64,000 nt of DNA from Henckelia pumila (GCF_033568475.1 NC_133120.1:84090151-84154150); one strand, 5' to 3'; shown: positions 1-12,611, counted from the first letter of the stretch. A program made the numbers and translations. The notes: generated from the letters alone by a model not told the origin.

Positions 1-342
1 TAATTTATGCATACGCTGTTCCCACATATTTGGTAATTATTGAATTGGTTGTGTTGGTTGTGTCTCGCTATGAACGTGTACAGAACTATGATTTTCTTTT
101 TTTTAAAAAAAATATTGTAATTTGGTGACACTTCTTGATATTCTTGAATTATGTTTTTACCTTTTAAATTTGATTTATCACTTGCACACATAATCTCACT
201 GACGGGCATCCCATCGTGTCTTAAATTTAGAATTCAAGTTTAATTTTGGTTTCTTGATTCATTGGTATCAATTTCTTTTCACAAACAGTCAAGGCGTGGA
301 ACTTGCATATGTATGCTTATTTGATTATTTTCGAACAAACAG
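1..342 (+). other. intron sequence of the U2AF gene at the left edge
   Basis: AT-rich sequence with no convincing coding exon. It ends in an acceptor (ACAAACAG) directly before the first recognisable U2AF exon at 343, so it is read as an intron of a gene that starts outside the window. Confidence 0.6.
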
Positions 343-1403
343 GACTTCTACGAAGATTTGTTTCAGGAGCTGAGCAAGTACGGGGACATCCAGAGCCTCA
401 ACATCTGTGATAATTTGGCTGACCACATGGTAGGGAATGTTTACATTCAGTTTCGGGAGGAAGACCAAGCTCAAGCTGCACTTCAGAATCTCATGGGAAG
501 ATCTTATGAAGGCTAGTTCTTCTCATTATTGTCTACACTTTTCACCCAGGTCTCCAGATTCTCTGGAGGAGAGGAAATTGTTTGCATGAGATCTATCGTA
601 TATCACCAAAATAATGGTGCTAAATTTGTTATGAGAGACCGATAGGGTTTTTTTTTTTTATGTATTTTCAAATTGATTTGTTTTTTTTTGCCGAGCCTGT
701 GCATTTTTTGCCTACATGTATGCCTATCATTAACAGGAGTTAATTAAATTCAGTAAATCACTTGATTCTTCTTTCTTACTGGTATTTGAATTTTAGGGCG
801 CCCAATCATTGCTGACTTCTCCCCTGTGACGGATTTCCGTGAAGCAACCTGTAGGCAGTATGAAGAGAATGTGTGCAATCGAGGTGGATACTGCAATTTT
901 ATGCATCTGAAAAAGATAAGCAGGTCAGCCTTACTTTGTTCTCCATATCTTTCTTCGAGCTTTACTCCGATTGGTTGCTGATTGATCCATTTGTTTTCTG
1001 AAGAGAGCTGCGGCAACAATTATTTCGGAGTAGAAGGAGGCATGGTCGCAGTAGAAGTAGGAGTCATAGCCCTCGACATCGACACCATGATGAGCGGCAT
1101 GGTTCGGAAAGAAGAGGTGATCACCGCCACCATGATAGAGGTAAAAGGCCTCGAAGCAGAGATCCTGGTCGTAGGAGTGGACGAAGCAGAAGCCCTGAAG
1201 GAAGGAGAAACAGGAGTTCAGTGCGGGAAAGCAGTGTTGAAAGAAGGGCTAAAATCGAGCAATGGAACAAGGAAAGAGAGCATGCAGAATCTGCCGGAGA
1301 TGACAATAATAACTTTGATGGCAGTGGTGATGGATACGAGCATAATAACGGGAAGGGCAATGAAGATAACCTGCACCCTCCCCAGCAAAGAAGTGAAAGA
1401 TAG
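343..1403 (+). CDS. U2AF35: U2AF small subunit (35 kDa splicing factor), 3' part of gene
   Basis: Three exons (343-511, 797-923, 1004-1403; stop TAG) read in one frame across the junctions. They encode the second half of the U2AF homology motif (starts DFYEDLF; contains [13 protein letters not shown]). A CCCH zinc finger with spacing C-x7-C-x5-C-x3-H ([19 protein letters not shown]) follows, then an Arg/Ser/His-rich tail ending near [10 protein letters not shown]. In this family the small subunit recognises the AG of the 3' splice site and binds the large U2AF subunit in the nucleus. The first zinc finger and the start of the homology motif lie to the left of the window. Intron 1 (512-796) appears to use a GC donor, because only that boundary keeps the conserved reading E-G-R-P-I-I. 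The RS tail is degenerate but open to its end. Family assignment is firm; which paralogue it is cannot be decided. Confidence 0.93.
512..796 (+). other. probable GC-AG intron of the U2AF gene
   Basis: The upstream exon ends ...TATGAAG and the intron starts GCTAGT; it ends TTTTAG before GGCGCCC. Splitting here gives the conserved residues Glu-Gly-Arg-Pro-Ile-Ile with no frame loss. No GT donor nearby gives an in-frame join. GC donors are a known minority class of U2-type introns. Confidence 0.75.
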
Positions 1404-2831
1404 GACCTGTAATGCCAGTGCAGCTATCATGGTCTGTTCCCTCTTATTCGTTCATTTCCTCCCTTATTGTGCTACTTTTTGGTATTTGTTTAGAGATAAT
1501 TCTTTTTCTATGTATGGGTGGGTTTGAGGAAAGAAAGGCTTACCTGCCCATTTTCCACTCTGCATTCTCTTGTGGTATCCTAGAAAACCAAAATCTCTGT
1601 TCTCTCCGTTTCCTCCTTCCAAAGAAACTCCTGTATGTCTTTAAAAAAGGAAACCAGTTTAACATCTATCAACATAAGTTTCAATTCCCCTGATGCTATA
1701 ACTTTAATATTCTATGATCTCTTCGAGTTGTCCTCAAAAGATCCATTCATTTCCTAAATATAATTTAGAGCTTTCTTTCGAAAGCAACTATAACACTAAA
1801 GGTGTGACTGTATGGTCCATGGCGATTTTTAACTGGCAATTTTTAAGGAAAAACTCAAAGATATCTCCTAATTGATATGTTTTTACGTTTCAACTCATAA
1901 AAGTGTCCTTCAAATTCAGTCATATTTTTAACATTGGCAGTGTTTCCGCAGCATCTTCCTATCTTGTTGCAAACATGTTTATATATTCTTATTTTGTTGT
2001 GCTTCTTCCACTCACAAACATCTAACTGCTGGTGCACACCGTTTTCTATAGCAGCTTATATTGATATTTGGCTACAGGTTTGGAGGTTTTTCCCGCGGAG
2101 AAAGATTACTTGTTTATGGCTGCTGGCATACATACATAGTTCAATGCCTCTTCTGATGTGCATGAATGATTTTAGTTGGTGACAGACGATTCGGTTCGCT
2201 TACGAGTCCCGGTATTTTTGTGATTTTCGAATTCCACCAGATTATGGCCTCTCTTATTCATCCAAGATGATTTAAGGGAATTAAACTTAGTGTTCTGTAT
2301 CATTCGATTCGACTATATTTGATGTATTATCGATATTTTGGTCAACTGAAAGGTTTGATTCTCTTCCAACGGTGGAATTGCGTTGCTTGATGGTAATGCT
2401 CTTGCATGGTTGTTTGACTCAGGATGACCTGAATCCTCGTTAGTCGTTACCTGTTGACCTATTTTATACTCAAGTAGACAAATGATTTTGGTTATTATGG
2501 GTAAATATTTGCGAGATTAAATATGATATTAAATAAAATAAAGAATTGGAAATTATCGATAAATAATTAGACTTAATTTTGATCCTAAAACGGATAAGCC
2601 CACTGGGCAAAATGAGTATTTTTATCATCTTATTATAAAAATCGTTTTCGGTGTATGAATTAAATTGGTACCACTGAATCCCGACATTGTATTTGTAATA
2701 TAACTTAGATGATGGAGAACTGGAGATGTTTATCAGTATTCTTTTAACATCTTTCTCCGATCTGTCCCCATGTTTTTTCCTTCGTTCTTTCTAAAAGCTT
2801 CTTTACATGATGATTAAATTATATAATGGAT
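1404..2831. other. 3' flank of U2AF gene, no further gene seen
   Basis: It probably includes the 3' untranslated region and possibly 3' UTR introns of the U2AF gene, but no boundary can be fixed. Open frames here are short and without recognisable similarity. No repeat or RNA gene was recognised. Confidence 0.5.
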
Positions 2832-2869
2832 TATCATTATTATTATTATTATCATTATTATCATTATTA

Positions 2870-2933
<64 letters not shown>
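2832..2933. repeat. (ATT)n microsatellite
   Basis: About 100 bp of near-perfect ATT/TTA triplets, with four ATC interruptions in the left half and a pure right half. The poly-Tyr and poly-Asn open frames over it are by-products of the triplet repeat. Confidence 0.97.
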
Positions 2934-3853
2934 CTTGTCTCGATGGGATTGGAATTGGATGATAGTCCCTCGAATTTGTCGTCAAGCTCGGGGGGCGGTG
3001 ACCGACCGCTTTACTCGGTTGGGTGAGAATATCAAGGCCGAAGAGGTAAGGACCACCTTTTCCTCACCTGACGAACTTATTTTTCATCTAACCTTTTGTA
3101 CGTGGATAATGTCGGATCAGACCATTTTATGAATCATGTTTTTTAATATAATAATACAATTTTACTAGGTACTTGCATGTAAATTTTTATGATCTTCTTG
3201 GCAATTTATGAATACCATAAGTTTGATTCGTCTTATTCAAGATTCTACGCTTTCATCTATCTAATTCTACTCTTTAATCTTTGTGTTCAAGAAACTACGG
3301 TACTTTTTTTTTTTAATCAAAATTAATACAATAACGAAAAAATAGAAACTTTTTGATCGATCCAAAGTGATTATTGAAAAAAATTCAATTGAAGGAAGAC
3401 AATTTATGTGGTTTGACTGTAAATTAGTCTACATTCACACAAGAGACACTACGTACTGTAGATGAAGATGCATGGTTTGAGATACACAAGAGCAAAGCTT
3501 AATCACAAATTCACTTATTTTCCTATCTCCCAAGCAAAACTCGCTCAGTGCATGAATATTTTATCTTGCAAAATCATCCTTCTCTGCAGCTGAAGTTCCC
3601 AATTTATCTTGTGAAAATCATGGTATGTTAACGAACGACTCCCAATTCCCATCAACTGCCCGCCAATTAAATATTGCATTTATCATAAAGTTTACTTAAA
3701 CCGAATTTTCCATGTCACGACAAGAAAATTGATAGAAAAACTATATGGTTCAAAATAATATGCATAAAAAACTATACACCAATGAGATAATAAAACAATA
3801 ATATAAATCTAACATTGTTGAAAGCCTTGAAACTATCTTTTGTTTTCTGCAAC
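2934..3853. other. intergenic, no gene seen
   Basis: A short GC-richer patch (about 2934-3060) follows the microsatellite and could be a remnant of something transcribed, but no protein similarity is visible. The rest is AT-rich up to the copia insertion. Confidence 0.4.
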
Positions 3854-4295
3854 TGTTATGGATTATATCGGAGTAATCATGACGATAATAATTGCGAAAT
3901 AAAATAATCAACAAAAACACCAAAGATTTACGTGGTTCATCCAATATAGGCTACGTCCACGGAGCTGCTGCAATATTTATAACCGGAGAAATATTACAAG
4001 TGTATACAAAACACTATATCTCACCACACCCAAACCCCGAGTATTACCGAGAAATAATTCTCTGACTCACAAGAAATCTCCGGAAAAAAAAAACTCTTTT
4101 TTTCTCTCTTTTTATTTTCTTCTCTCTTTGTTAATACAAAAGAAGAGGAGAATGAGATACTTAAATCGAAGGAATTAAGGTCTATTTATAATAGGTTCCT
4201 CCGTTTCATTTTTCAGTTTTCGATGTGGGATGGGATGATTTATTAAATAAATGTGGGCCCCACCGCATTTATTTAATATACCTACCTGCCTAACA
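3854..4295 (-). repeat. copia 3' LTR
   Basis: 442 bp, matching 8388-8834 almost throughout. It starts TGTTATGG and ends CCTAACA on the plus strand. The purine-rich tract expected before a 3' LTR is present but weak just inside it (AGGTGGAAGAAT on the minus strand, 4296-4312). Confidence 0.95.
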
Positions 4296-4366
4296 ATTCT
4301 TCCACCTGAAGACTTGATTTCAATCATGACTTCACACAGTCAAAGTAGCGGCTCATGCCTCCTCTC

Positions 4367-7300
4367 TTATACTTGCAGTTCAACTGAAGTTGAACATAAC
4401 TTCAGTTTGTCAGTGGTCACTACCTTCGTGAACATATCAGCTGGATTTTTGCTTCCAGAAATCTTCTCAAGCATCAAGATTCCATCCTCCAAAACTGATC
4501 TGATGAAATGGTACCGTACCTGTATATGCTTCGTCCTAGCATGATAAACAGGATTTTTTGCCAAATGAATAGCACTCTGACTGTCACAGTATAATGTGCT
4601 ATCCTCAAGCTTCTGACTCAACTCCTCAAGGAATGATCTCAACCATATCATCTCCTTGCTAGCTTCTGTCACTGCAACATACTCAGCTTCAGTAGTCGAA
4701 AGTGCAACAATCTTTTGCAACTTGGATACCCAACTTACTGTCGTACCACCTAATGTGAACACATATCCAGTAGTACTCTTCCTGCCGTCTAGGTCACCAC
4801 CCATGTCGGCATCTACATATCCTTGTAAGTCCTGATTAGTCCTCCTGAAGCACAGAGATGAACTGATAGTACCTTTCAAATATCTGAGAATCCACTTCAC
4901 TGCTTCCCAATGTTGTTTGCCTGGATTGCTCATAAACCTGCTCACAACTCCCACTGCATGTGCTATGTCTGGTCTGGTGCATACCATTGCATACATGAGG
5001 CTTCCGACAGCAGATGCATAAGGAACCTTATTCATATAAGCATGCTCCTGCTCCGTCGATGGTGATTGGGCTTTGGTTAGTTTGAAATGACTAGCCAAAG
5101 GAGTACTAACCGGTTTAGCTTCATCCATGTTGAATCTGCTAAGAACTTTTTTCACGTACTCTGCCTGAGATAACTTCAAGACTCCGTTCACCCTATCTAT
5201 CAAGATCCTTATACCAAGAATTTGTTTTGCAGCTCCCAAATCCTTCATATCAAATTCTTTTGATAACTCTCTCTCTTGAGCTTATCAATCTCTTCCAGAC
5301 ACGCTCCTGCTATTAACATGTAATCCACATATAGCAATAGAATGATATATAAACCATCAATCTTCTTCACATAACAACAGTGATCCGCCTGGTACCTCAG
5401 GAAACCGTTGTTATTCATGAATCCATCAAACTTCTTGTACCACTGTCTTGGAACTTGTTTGAGACCGTACAAGCTCTTCTGAAGTTTGCACGCCATTTTC
5501 TTTTTTTCTTGTACTTCAAATCCCTGTGGCTGCTTCATATACATTTCTTCATCCAAGTCACCATGAAAAAACGCCGTCTTTACATCCAACTGCTCCAAAT
5601 GTAAGTCTTCCTTCGCCACTAGTCCAAGTACAGTTCTGATAGTGGCCAGCTTCACCACTGGAGAGAAAATCTCGGTGTAATCAACGCCTTCCCGCTGTTG
5701 AAAACCTTTCACAACAAGTCTCGCCTTGTACCGCTTGCTACCATCAACTTCTTCTTTGATCCGGTACACCCACTTGTTGTGTAATGCCTTCTTGCCTTCC
5801 GGAAGTTCCGTCAACTTCCACGTCTGATTGGATGACAGTGAATCCATATCATCTTCCATGGCTAACTTCCACTTGGTTGAATCATCATTTTGCATCGCTT
5901 CTTCAAAGGTCTCAGGTTCACCTTTATCAGTCAGCAAAATATAGTGAAGTGCAGGGGAGTATTTCTGAGGTGGTCTGATTGTTCTTGACGATCTCCTGAG
6001 TTCAATCACAGGAGTTTGTGGATCAACTTCTTGTGCAGTTTCTTCTTCCTGGTTACTATCCTCCGACTCATTCATAGGAATATCCATCAATGGTACTTCA
6101 TCTGTCTTCTTGACTTAGGACATTTATCTCCAGCTGGAATGTCTGATTTGTCCTTGTACAAAACTTGCTCATTGAAAATGACATCTCTGCTCCGAATGAT
6201 CTTTAGATTTTGGTCATCCCAGAACCGATAACCAAACTCATTTTTTCCATAACCAATAAAGAAACACTTCTTTGATTTCGGATCAAGTTTCGTTCTGCTG
6301 GCTGAATCGATGTGAACATATGAGAGACAACCAAACACTTTCAAGAACGAGTGGTTTACTCCTTTGCCGCTCCAGACCTCCTCTGGTATTCCGCAATCTA
6401 GTGGTATCGAAGGTCCTCTGTTGATCAGATATGCTGCAGTGTTAACTGCATCAACCCAGAATGATTTCGGCAGTCCAGCGTGCAATCTCATGCTCCTGGC
6501 TCGCTCATTCAGGGTCCTGTTCATTCTTTCAGCCACGCCATTCTGTTGAGGTGTACCAGGAATGGTTTTCTCCATCTTGATCCCGTTCTGTGCACAATAC
6601 TTCTTGAACTCAATATCTTCATATTCTCCACCATTATCAGACCGTAAACACTTCACTTTCAAGTTAGTCTCGTTCTCCACCATGACTTTCCACCTCTTAA
6701 AGGTTTCATAAACATCAGATTTATTTTTCAAAAAATAAACCCAGACCTTCCTGCTCGAATCATCAATAAATGTGACATAATATCGTGAGCCGCCAAGGGA
6801 TGTCACTGGAGATGGTTCCCACACGTCAGTATGAACCAGCTCCAACTTTGCTGCTTTCGGTTCTCTACCGCCTTTTGAAAAGCTCACCCTTTTCTGTTTT
6901 CCAAGAACACAACTTTCACACAAATTGTGTTCGACAGCTTTTAACTCTGGTAACTTCCCTTTTGATATCAGCATCTTCATTCCTTTCTCACTCATATGTC
7001 CAAGTCTACAGTGCCATAGACTTGAGTTAGCTCCAGCATCCACAGCTGCTAACATGTCTTTGCAACTAAAAGTCATGTAGAGGGTTCCAGTTTTCGTTCC
7101 TCGAGCAACAATCATGGCTCCTTTGCTCACTTTCCAAGAGCCATCAGCAAAGGTCACTTTATGGCCTTCGTCATCGAGCTGTCCCACTGAGATCAGATTT
7201 TGGGTCAACTTTGGTACATGACTCACTTTGTTGAGTTTCCAGATAGATCCGTTTGACATTTTCAAACTGATATCACCCATACCAACAATCTCCAAAGGTT

Positions 7301-8246
7301 TTCCATCTGCCAAGAAAACTTTTCCGTAATCGCCAGCAATGTAATTATCGAATACATCGCGATTACCCGTGGTATGAAATGAGGCTCCAGAATCCATAAC
7401 CCAAGAGTCAACAGGGCTTTCCATGGATAACACTAAAGCATCGTGTACTTCCTCAGTCACAACATTTGCATTATTCTTGTGTGATCTGCAGTACTTTTTC
7501 ATGTGACCAGTTTCACCACAGCTCCAGCACTTTAATTTCTTTTCGAATGTATTTTTGTCTTTTCCACTCCTTGATTTGGATCTGCCACGCCATCGGTTAG
7601 AACCTTTTTCGCTACTCCTGCCCCTACTTCTCTTTTCGAGATTTAGGGCAAATCTCGATGATGTTGCTTCTCCCGAATCCCTCATGCGAACTTCTTCACC
7701 AAGGATTCGATCTCTGACATCATTGAATTGTAACTTTCCCTTTCCAGCAGAATTACTAACCGCTGCCCGCATCGGCTCCCAAACATTTGGTAAAGACGCC
7801 AAAAGAATAAGTGCTCGAATTTCATCATCAAATTTAATTTCAACCAATGTTAGCTGAGAAACAATCGTGTTGAATTCATTGATATATGCCGCCACCGAAG
7901 CACCTTCCTCCATCTTCAAGTTGAATAACTTTTTCATGAGGAACACTTTATTATTTGCTGATGGCTTCTCGTACATGACCGACAAAATGAACATCATCTC
8001 CTCCGTGGTATTTGCCTCTGCCACGTTGTGTGCCACGTTCTTTGTTAGGGTCAATCGTATTACCCCTAACACTTGTCGGTCAAGAAGCTCCCACTCATCA
8101 TCCTCCATCTTTTCTGGCTTCACCCCGGATAGAGGTTGATGTAGCTTCTTGCTGTACAGATAATCTTTAATCTGTAACCGCCAGAACGTGAAATCTGTAC
8201 CGTCAAACTTATTGATTCTCGGTTCCGATCCGTCATTTCCGGCCAT
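4367..8246 (-). pseudogene. copia gag-pol polyprotein, two frameshifts and mutated RT
   Basis: Reading starts with the Met at 8246 (MAGNDGSEPRINKF). Order: Gag core, CCHC zinc knuckle (CWSCGETGHMKKYC), protease (VMDSGASFHTT), GAG-pre-integrase with HHCC zinc site, and integrase core with its D, D and E motifs (ELVHTDVW, SDNGGEYE, PQQNGVAERMN). A one-base frameshift near 6100-6115 follows. Next comes reverse transcriptase, a second frameshift near 5250 in a GA-repeat (GAGAGAGA, two extra bases likely), and RNase H (GYVDADMGGD, STTEAEYVA, YCDSQSA) to the stop at 4367. The RT catalytic box reads LLYVDYML instead of the family's YVDDM, so one catalytic aspartate is tyrosine. Tnt1/Tork lineage is inferred from the Gag type. 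Not expected to be active. Confidence 0.93.
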
Positions 8247-8373
8247 CGCTTCACCTGCCTTAATAAAATTTCAAAAAATCTTTTCTGATGTGGAAGATCA
8301 GACAAAGCTGCAACCACAGAGCATACTCAGAATTTTAAGAAATTTTTCACCAAGGCTCCCGGACACCGTAACA

Positions 8374-8385
8374 GCTTTGATACCA
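8374..8385 (-). other. copia primer-binding site (initiator tRNA-Met type)
   Basis: On the minus strand TGGTATCAAAGC starts two bases after the 5' LTR. It matches the usual copia TGGTATCAGAGC complement of initiator tRNA-Met with one change. It fixes the transcription direction of the element. Confidence 0.85.
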
Positions 8386-8387
8386 GT

Positions 8388-8834
8388 TGTTATGGATTAT
8401 ATCGGAGTGATCATGACGATAATAATTGCGGAATAAAATAATCAACAAAAACACCAAAGATTTACGTGGTTCACCCAATATAGGCTACGTCCACGGAGCT
8501 GCTGCAATATTTATAACCGGAGAAATATTACAAGTGTATACAAAACACTATATCTCACCACACCCAAACCCCGAGTATTAACGAGAAAGAATTATCTGAC
8601 TCACAAGAGATCTCCGAAAAAAAAAACTCTCTTTTTTTTTTCTCTCTTTTTATTTTCTTCTCTCTTTGTTAATACAAAAGAAGAGGAGAATTGGATACTT
8701 AAATCGAAGGAATTATGGTCTATTTATAATAGGTTCCTTCGTTTCATTTTCCAGTTTTCCGATGTGGGATGGGATGATTTATTAAATAAATGTGGCCCCC
8801 ACCGCATTTATTTAATATACCTACCTGCCTAACA
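8388..8834 (-). repeat. copia 5' LTR
   Basis: 447 bp, the partner of 3854-4295. As the 5' LTR of a minus-strand element it carries the promoter. Several substitutions and short A/T tract changes separate it from the other copy. Confidence 0.95.
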
Positions 8835-9092
8835 GTAACCTCTCTTTCCCTCTTCACAAATTGGATGAATAAGAGAGGCCACTGCTTTCTCTGTTATGCT
8901 CATTAAGATTTGTTTCAACCCTTGTCTTCTCAAGCTTTATAGCAGTCTCAGTGGCGGATTCCCCATGAAATTTTGGGCTATTTCGTCTAGAAGAGTGATT
9001 TTAGAAGTTGGGATGGAGCTAAAAAATTCAATTAAAAGAACGAAAATGATTTTATTATTGGATAAAAAGGTGTGACATCGATAAATCATTTA

Positions 9093-9840
9093 GACTATCT
9101 CCAATAGAACACTAAAATGACGCGAAACACCAAATTGGTGCTCAATATTGGAGGGTATTTTTTGCACCAAAATAACATCTCCACATTCTTGCACCAAAGT
9201 TGGCGCAGTGGCCACAGACCCTGGGCCAAATTTGGTGCATTAATTCATTTTATTTTTTTATTCCATTATTTACTTTTAAATAATATTAATAATGCTTAAA
9301 TAATAAAATATGTATTTTAATGTTTTACAATAATTAAATATTCAAACATAAAATATTAATTATAATTGCTAAATTTAATTTATAACTATTTAATTTATTT
9401 AATTTTTAATATTTATTTATTTACTATAAATTAATGGATATTTTGATTTAATTAAATTTTATATTGAAATTATGATTTAATTTTGATAATTTTCGTGTAT
9501 TAATTCTTATATATAATTTAATTAAAATATAATAATAAAATTTAAAACTTAAATATTATTATTTAAATTTAGTAATTATGTAATATTGCTTATATAGTAT
9601 ATAAACATTACCCATACTATATTGTTAAATTTGTAAAAAAATATCAAATAAAATGTAAAATAAAATGAATATTTCGAGAATATTTTTTTTGGTGTAAAAT
9701 ATTAAGTAAATTATTTGGAGATGGAAGTTAGATGGATGTTGAGTTTGCTAAAGAAAAAACGAAAAATGTTTCATAATCTTTCTCAAACGCTATCTTAGTG
9801 CAAAACTTGCACCAAAATGAATTTATGGTTGGTGATGACC
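9093..9840. mobile_element. PIF/Harbinger-type non-autonomous DNA element (MITE-like)
   Basis: 748 bp flanked by TTA on both sides (9090-9092 and 9841-9843), the target duplication typical of PIF/Harbinger elements. Termini GACTATCTCCAA and, reversed, GGTCATCACCAA match at 8 of 12 positions. Subterminal regions repeat short CACCAAATTTGGTGC-like palindromes at both ends. The interior is almost pure AT with no transposase. An old, degraded copy is likely. Confidence 0.6.
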
Positions 9841-10984
9841 TTAAAAATGAAGTACTATTGCAAATTTGAAAGATAAAATATTATAGATAAAACAAATTTG
9901 AGGGGTGATGAGTGCCAACACTGGTCTCCGTTGGCTCCATCTCTTTCTAGACGAATGATCCAACTTCAGAGCTGTTTTTTTTTCATGTATCATTATCATA
10001 TATAGTCTATTCAAATTGTTTCTCCTTTTTAATTTTAATAATTTTTATTATCAACAATAAATTATGTTTTTATTTTTAAAATAAATTTAATAATTGTATT
10101 TTTAAATTCTATTTTAAAATTATTTTAATGTTGATTTAATAGAAAAAAAATAAATCCTACAAGTTTATAGATGCAAATTATTATTATTAATTGCCAATGA
10201 AATGCAATGCCAATATTTGATTCTTCTTCTTCTTGTTGTTTTTTATGACGTGAGAACCCCTCATCACAATATTAGATTCTTATGAATATATGCAACTTAT
10301 CAATTTTAAAATGATTTTACTTTTGATTCATTTATAAGTAATAGATAACTAAATAAATAATGAATCTTTACTATTTTATTATGGCTGAGCCTTAAAAAAA
10401 CTGTTTTGATCTCTTGGTTTGGATTTTCTTAATCCAAAAATACTCCTCCACTCACACATGCTCTTTCCATTACTTTCAATTTACACTTTTCCTCTTTTCA
10501 ATTCACTCTCTTTTTTTCTCAATTATATGGACAGAACTGCTCTCATACCTATATATACATAAATAATATTCATGTATTACGTTGCATACACATTGGGTGT
10601 GCCTCAATTGTTAGTTATTAATAAAAAAAAAAAAAAGCACAATAGTTTGGTTGGATAAAGTTAAAATATCAATTTTGTATTTTAATAATAAATTAACAAA
10701 TGATTGGCGGTTCTTTCCCTTTATCACTTTTCACAAATGTGACAAATATATCTTCAAATAATAACTACGAGATAAAGTAACGTTTAAACAGCCCATAACA
10801 TAATTAGCCACCATTTTTTTTCTTTTGAAAAATAATGAGCAGACCCAAAGAAAGTGATACATATATCGGTGCTAAAGTGATTCTAGATATGAACTCTCAT
10901 TGTTTTTTAACATCAGAATTCAGATGTTCGTAAGAACATTTTATTTTATTTATTTTATTTTTAGAAAACTCGTAATAACATTCA
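9841..10984. other. AT-rich intergenic stretch, nothing recognised
   Basis: Very AT-rich with long A and T runs (for example the poly-A at about 10622). No open frame of interest, no RNA gene and no clear repeat boundary was seen. Confidence 0.5.
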
Positions 10985-11880
10985 ATCACAATGAAAGATT
11001 ACAAGTTGTCCACCCAAGATGGGAAATTCCAAGTCACCCAAACAAAAAGCGAAAGAGAAGAAAAAGCAAAACGAGCTATTTTATGAGCAATAATATTTGT
11101 CGTACACTTAACATGACATAATGCAATAGCTTGTGTCTCCACTAAAAAATTACGAATCAGTGTTGTTAGTGCCCATATACCGTAAATGCTCATCACCACC
11201 CATAACTGCTTGCACCGAAGTGAGTGAATCAAAAACCACCAAAAATCTGCTAAAACCCATCCCTTTAGCAGCTCTCAATCCCTCAAGAATTGCCCTGATC
11301 TCACCTTCCTCGACGGACTGAGGTGCTGGAATACTCATCCCAAACACAAGTACATTTTCTCCCAAATTGTTCCGGAGCGCGCCACCCACTCCAAACTGAT
11401 GTAATCTATCATTCACACAAGCATCAACTTCTAACTGTAGCGTTCCCGGCGGCGGAGCACACCATGAACTTGGTGACTGTCTGCACAATTCAGGAAGAGA
11501 AGGCTTCAATTTCAATAAATTTCCTCTAAAGTCCTGCAGAAAGGCATCACACCACCCTAAATTTGCATTCAGCGCTTGCGGTTCCTTACCGTAAACCACC
11601 TTCATTTTCATCTTCCATATCCCCCAAGTAAGAGTAGCCATCCGCTCAAATTGCTTCCGATCCAGATTCGATTGCAACCAAATACAAACATCTAAAGTAT
11701 CCACATCTCTTAACTTGGAAATCATCGACCATAAATCCGTCTGCTTCCAAACATCGCGAACTTTATAACATATAATGAGTGCATGTATAGAGCTGTCTCG
11801 ATGGAAACCACACAACTGCCAAGTAAGAATATGAGATTTATTAGTTTTTTGTTTTGTATAAGATATTCGAACAGACATTT
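10985..11880 (-). pseudogene. LINE-type reverse transposon remnant: zinc-finger tail and RNase H
   Basis: The minus-strand translation shows the end of the zinc-binding region that follows LINE reverse transcriptase (HALIICYKVRDVWKQTDLW). An RNase H fold of the RVT_3 type common in plant LINE-derived sequences follows: LEVDACVND (first Asp), EEGEIRAILEGLRAA (Glu), VVFDSLTSVQAV (Asp). After a frameshift near 11150-11230 comes the closing motif in another frame (HVKCTTNIIAHKIARFAF). Everything upstream, including reverse transcriptase and endonuclease, is missing, as expected for a 5'-truncated insertion. Confidence 0.8.
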
Positions 11881-12080
11881 TATATAAATCACACTTAATT
11901 TCGATATAACATAGAATCACAATTGTTCTATTTGTAAGTGTATCATTAACAACACAATCAAGACTTGAGAATCAAGAGGATTGAGAAGCCTATCCATAGG
12001 AGAGGATCAAGGTCATCCTTCTAATTGGTTTTGTGCTTCTGTCCACGTATCCACTATATTATTCTATGCTATCACTGTAA

Positions 12081-12611
12081 TACTTCTTTTTTTATAATGT
12101 GGTCAAATTAAAACTATTGGATCATCAATACATATTTCCATAAAAATATAAGGGTTCCACGTAATCTAACAATATTAAAATAGAGAGAGAAATACTTCCG
12201 AGGTAACATAAACTACCCCAAAATATGTGCGTAGTGGCTCGTTTCTTTCCTTATTTCGTAAGTAAATTCATCAATAAAATCCATACATGTTTTTTTAGAA
12301 AGAAAAAAAATTCAATTCAGGTACATTACAACAAAGAATAAAACAAAAAATATCAAATTAAACATTAATCCATAATAGATCTGTGGAGTACGATATATAT
12401 TATAAGCAAATAACGTCCATTGGGATTATTTTATGTTATATTTGGAGTACTCTTCCTACCATGATGCGATCAAATGTTAACCATTGGATCATCAATATAC
12501 ATGTCAATTTCAATTTCCATAAAAATATAAGGGTTCCAGGTGATCTAATGGTATTGAAATAAAGACAGAAATACTCTCGATGTAGCATAGATGAACCCCA
12601 TATTTTGTATG
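12081..12611. repeat. diverged direct repeat, two copies
   Basis: About 150 bp at 12081-12229 recurs in diverged form at 12448-12611. Both run through ATTGGATCATCAATA, CCATAAAAATATAAGGGTTCC and GAAATACT. The 220 bp between them are unrelated. The copies could be ends of an old element or a local duplication. No terminal motif or gene is visible. Confidence 0.7.

Larger units (their letters stand above)
3854..8834 (-). mobile_element. Ty1-copia LTR retrotransposon, Tork/Tnt1-like, defective
   Basis: A full-length element on the minus strand: LTRs at 3854-4295 and 8388-8834 with TG...CA ends (TGTTA...TAACA). It is flanked by GCAAC on the left and GTAAC on the right, a 5-bp target duplication with one mismatch. 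The primer-binding site sits two bases inside the 5' LTR. Domain order is Gag, zinc knuckle, protease, integrase, reverse transcriptase, RNase H, the copia order. By eye the LTRs differ at roughly 15 positions including small indels (about 3%), so the insertion is not recent. Two frameshifts and an altered RT active site make it non-autonomous. Confidence 0.95.

Noticed and set aside
982-1527. 181-codon plus-strand open frame overlapping the U2AF gene
   Set aside because: It is a different frame over the RS-domain exon. The RS frame joins correctly to the conserved zinc-finger exon.
2803-3026. Open frames rich in Tyr or Asn
   Set aside because: They are translations of the (ATT)n microsatellite, not proteins.
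9241-9720. Possible genes in the very AT-rich core
   Set aside because: No open frame with any complexity; interior of a MITE-like element.
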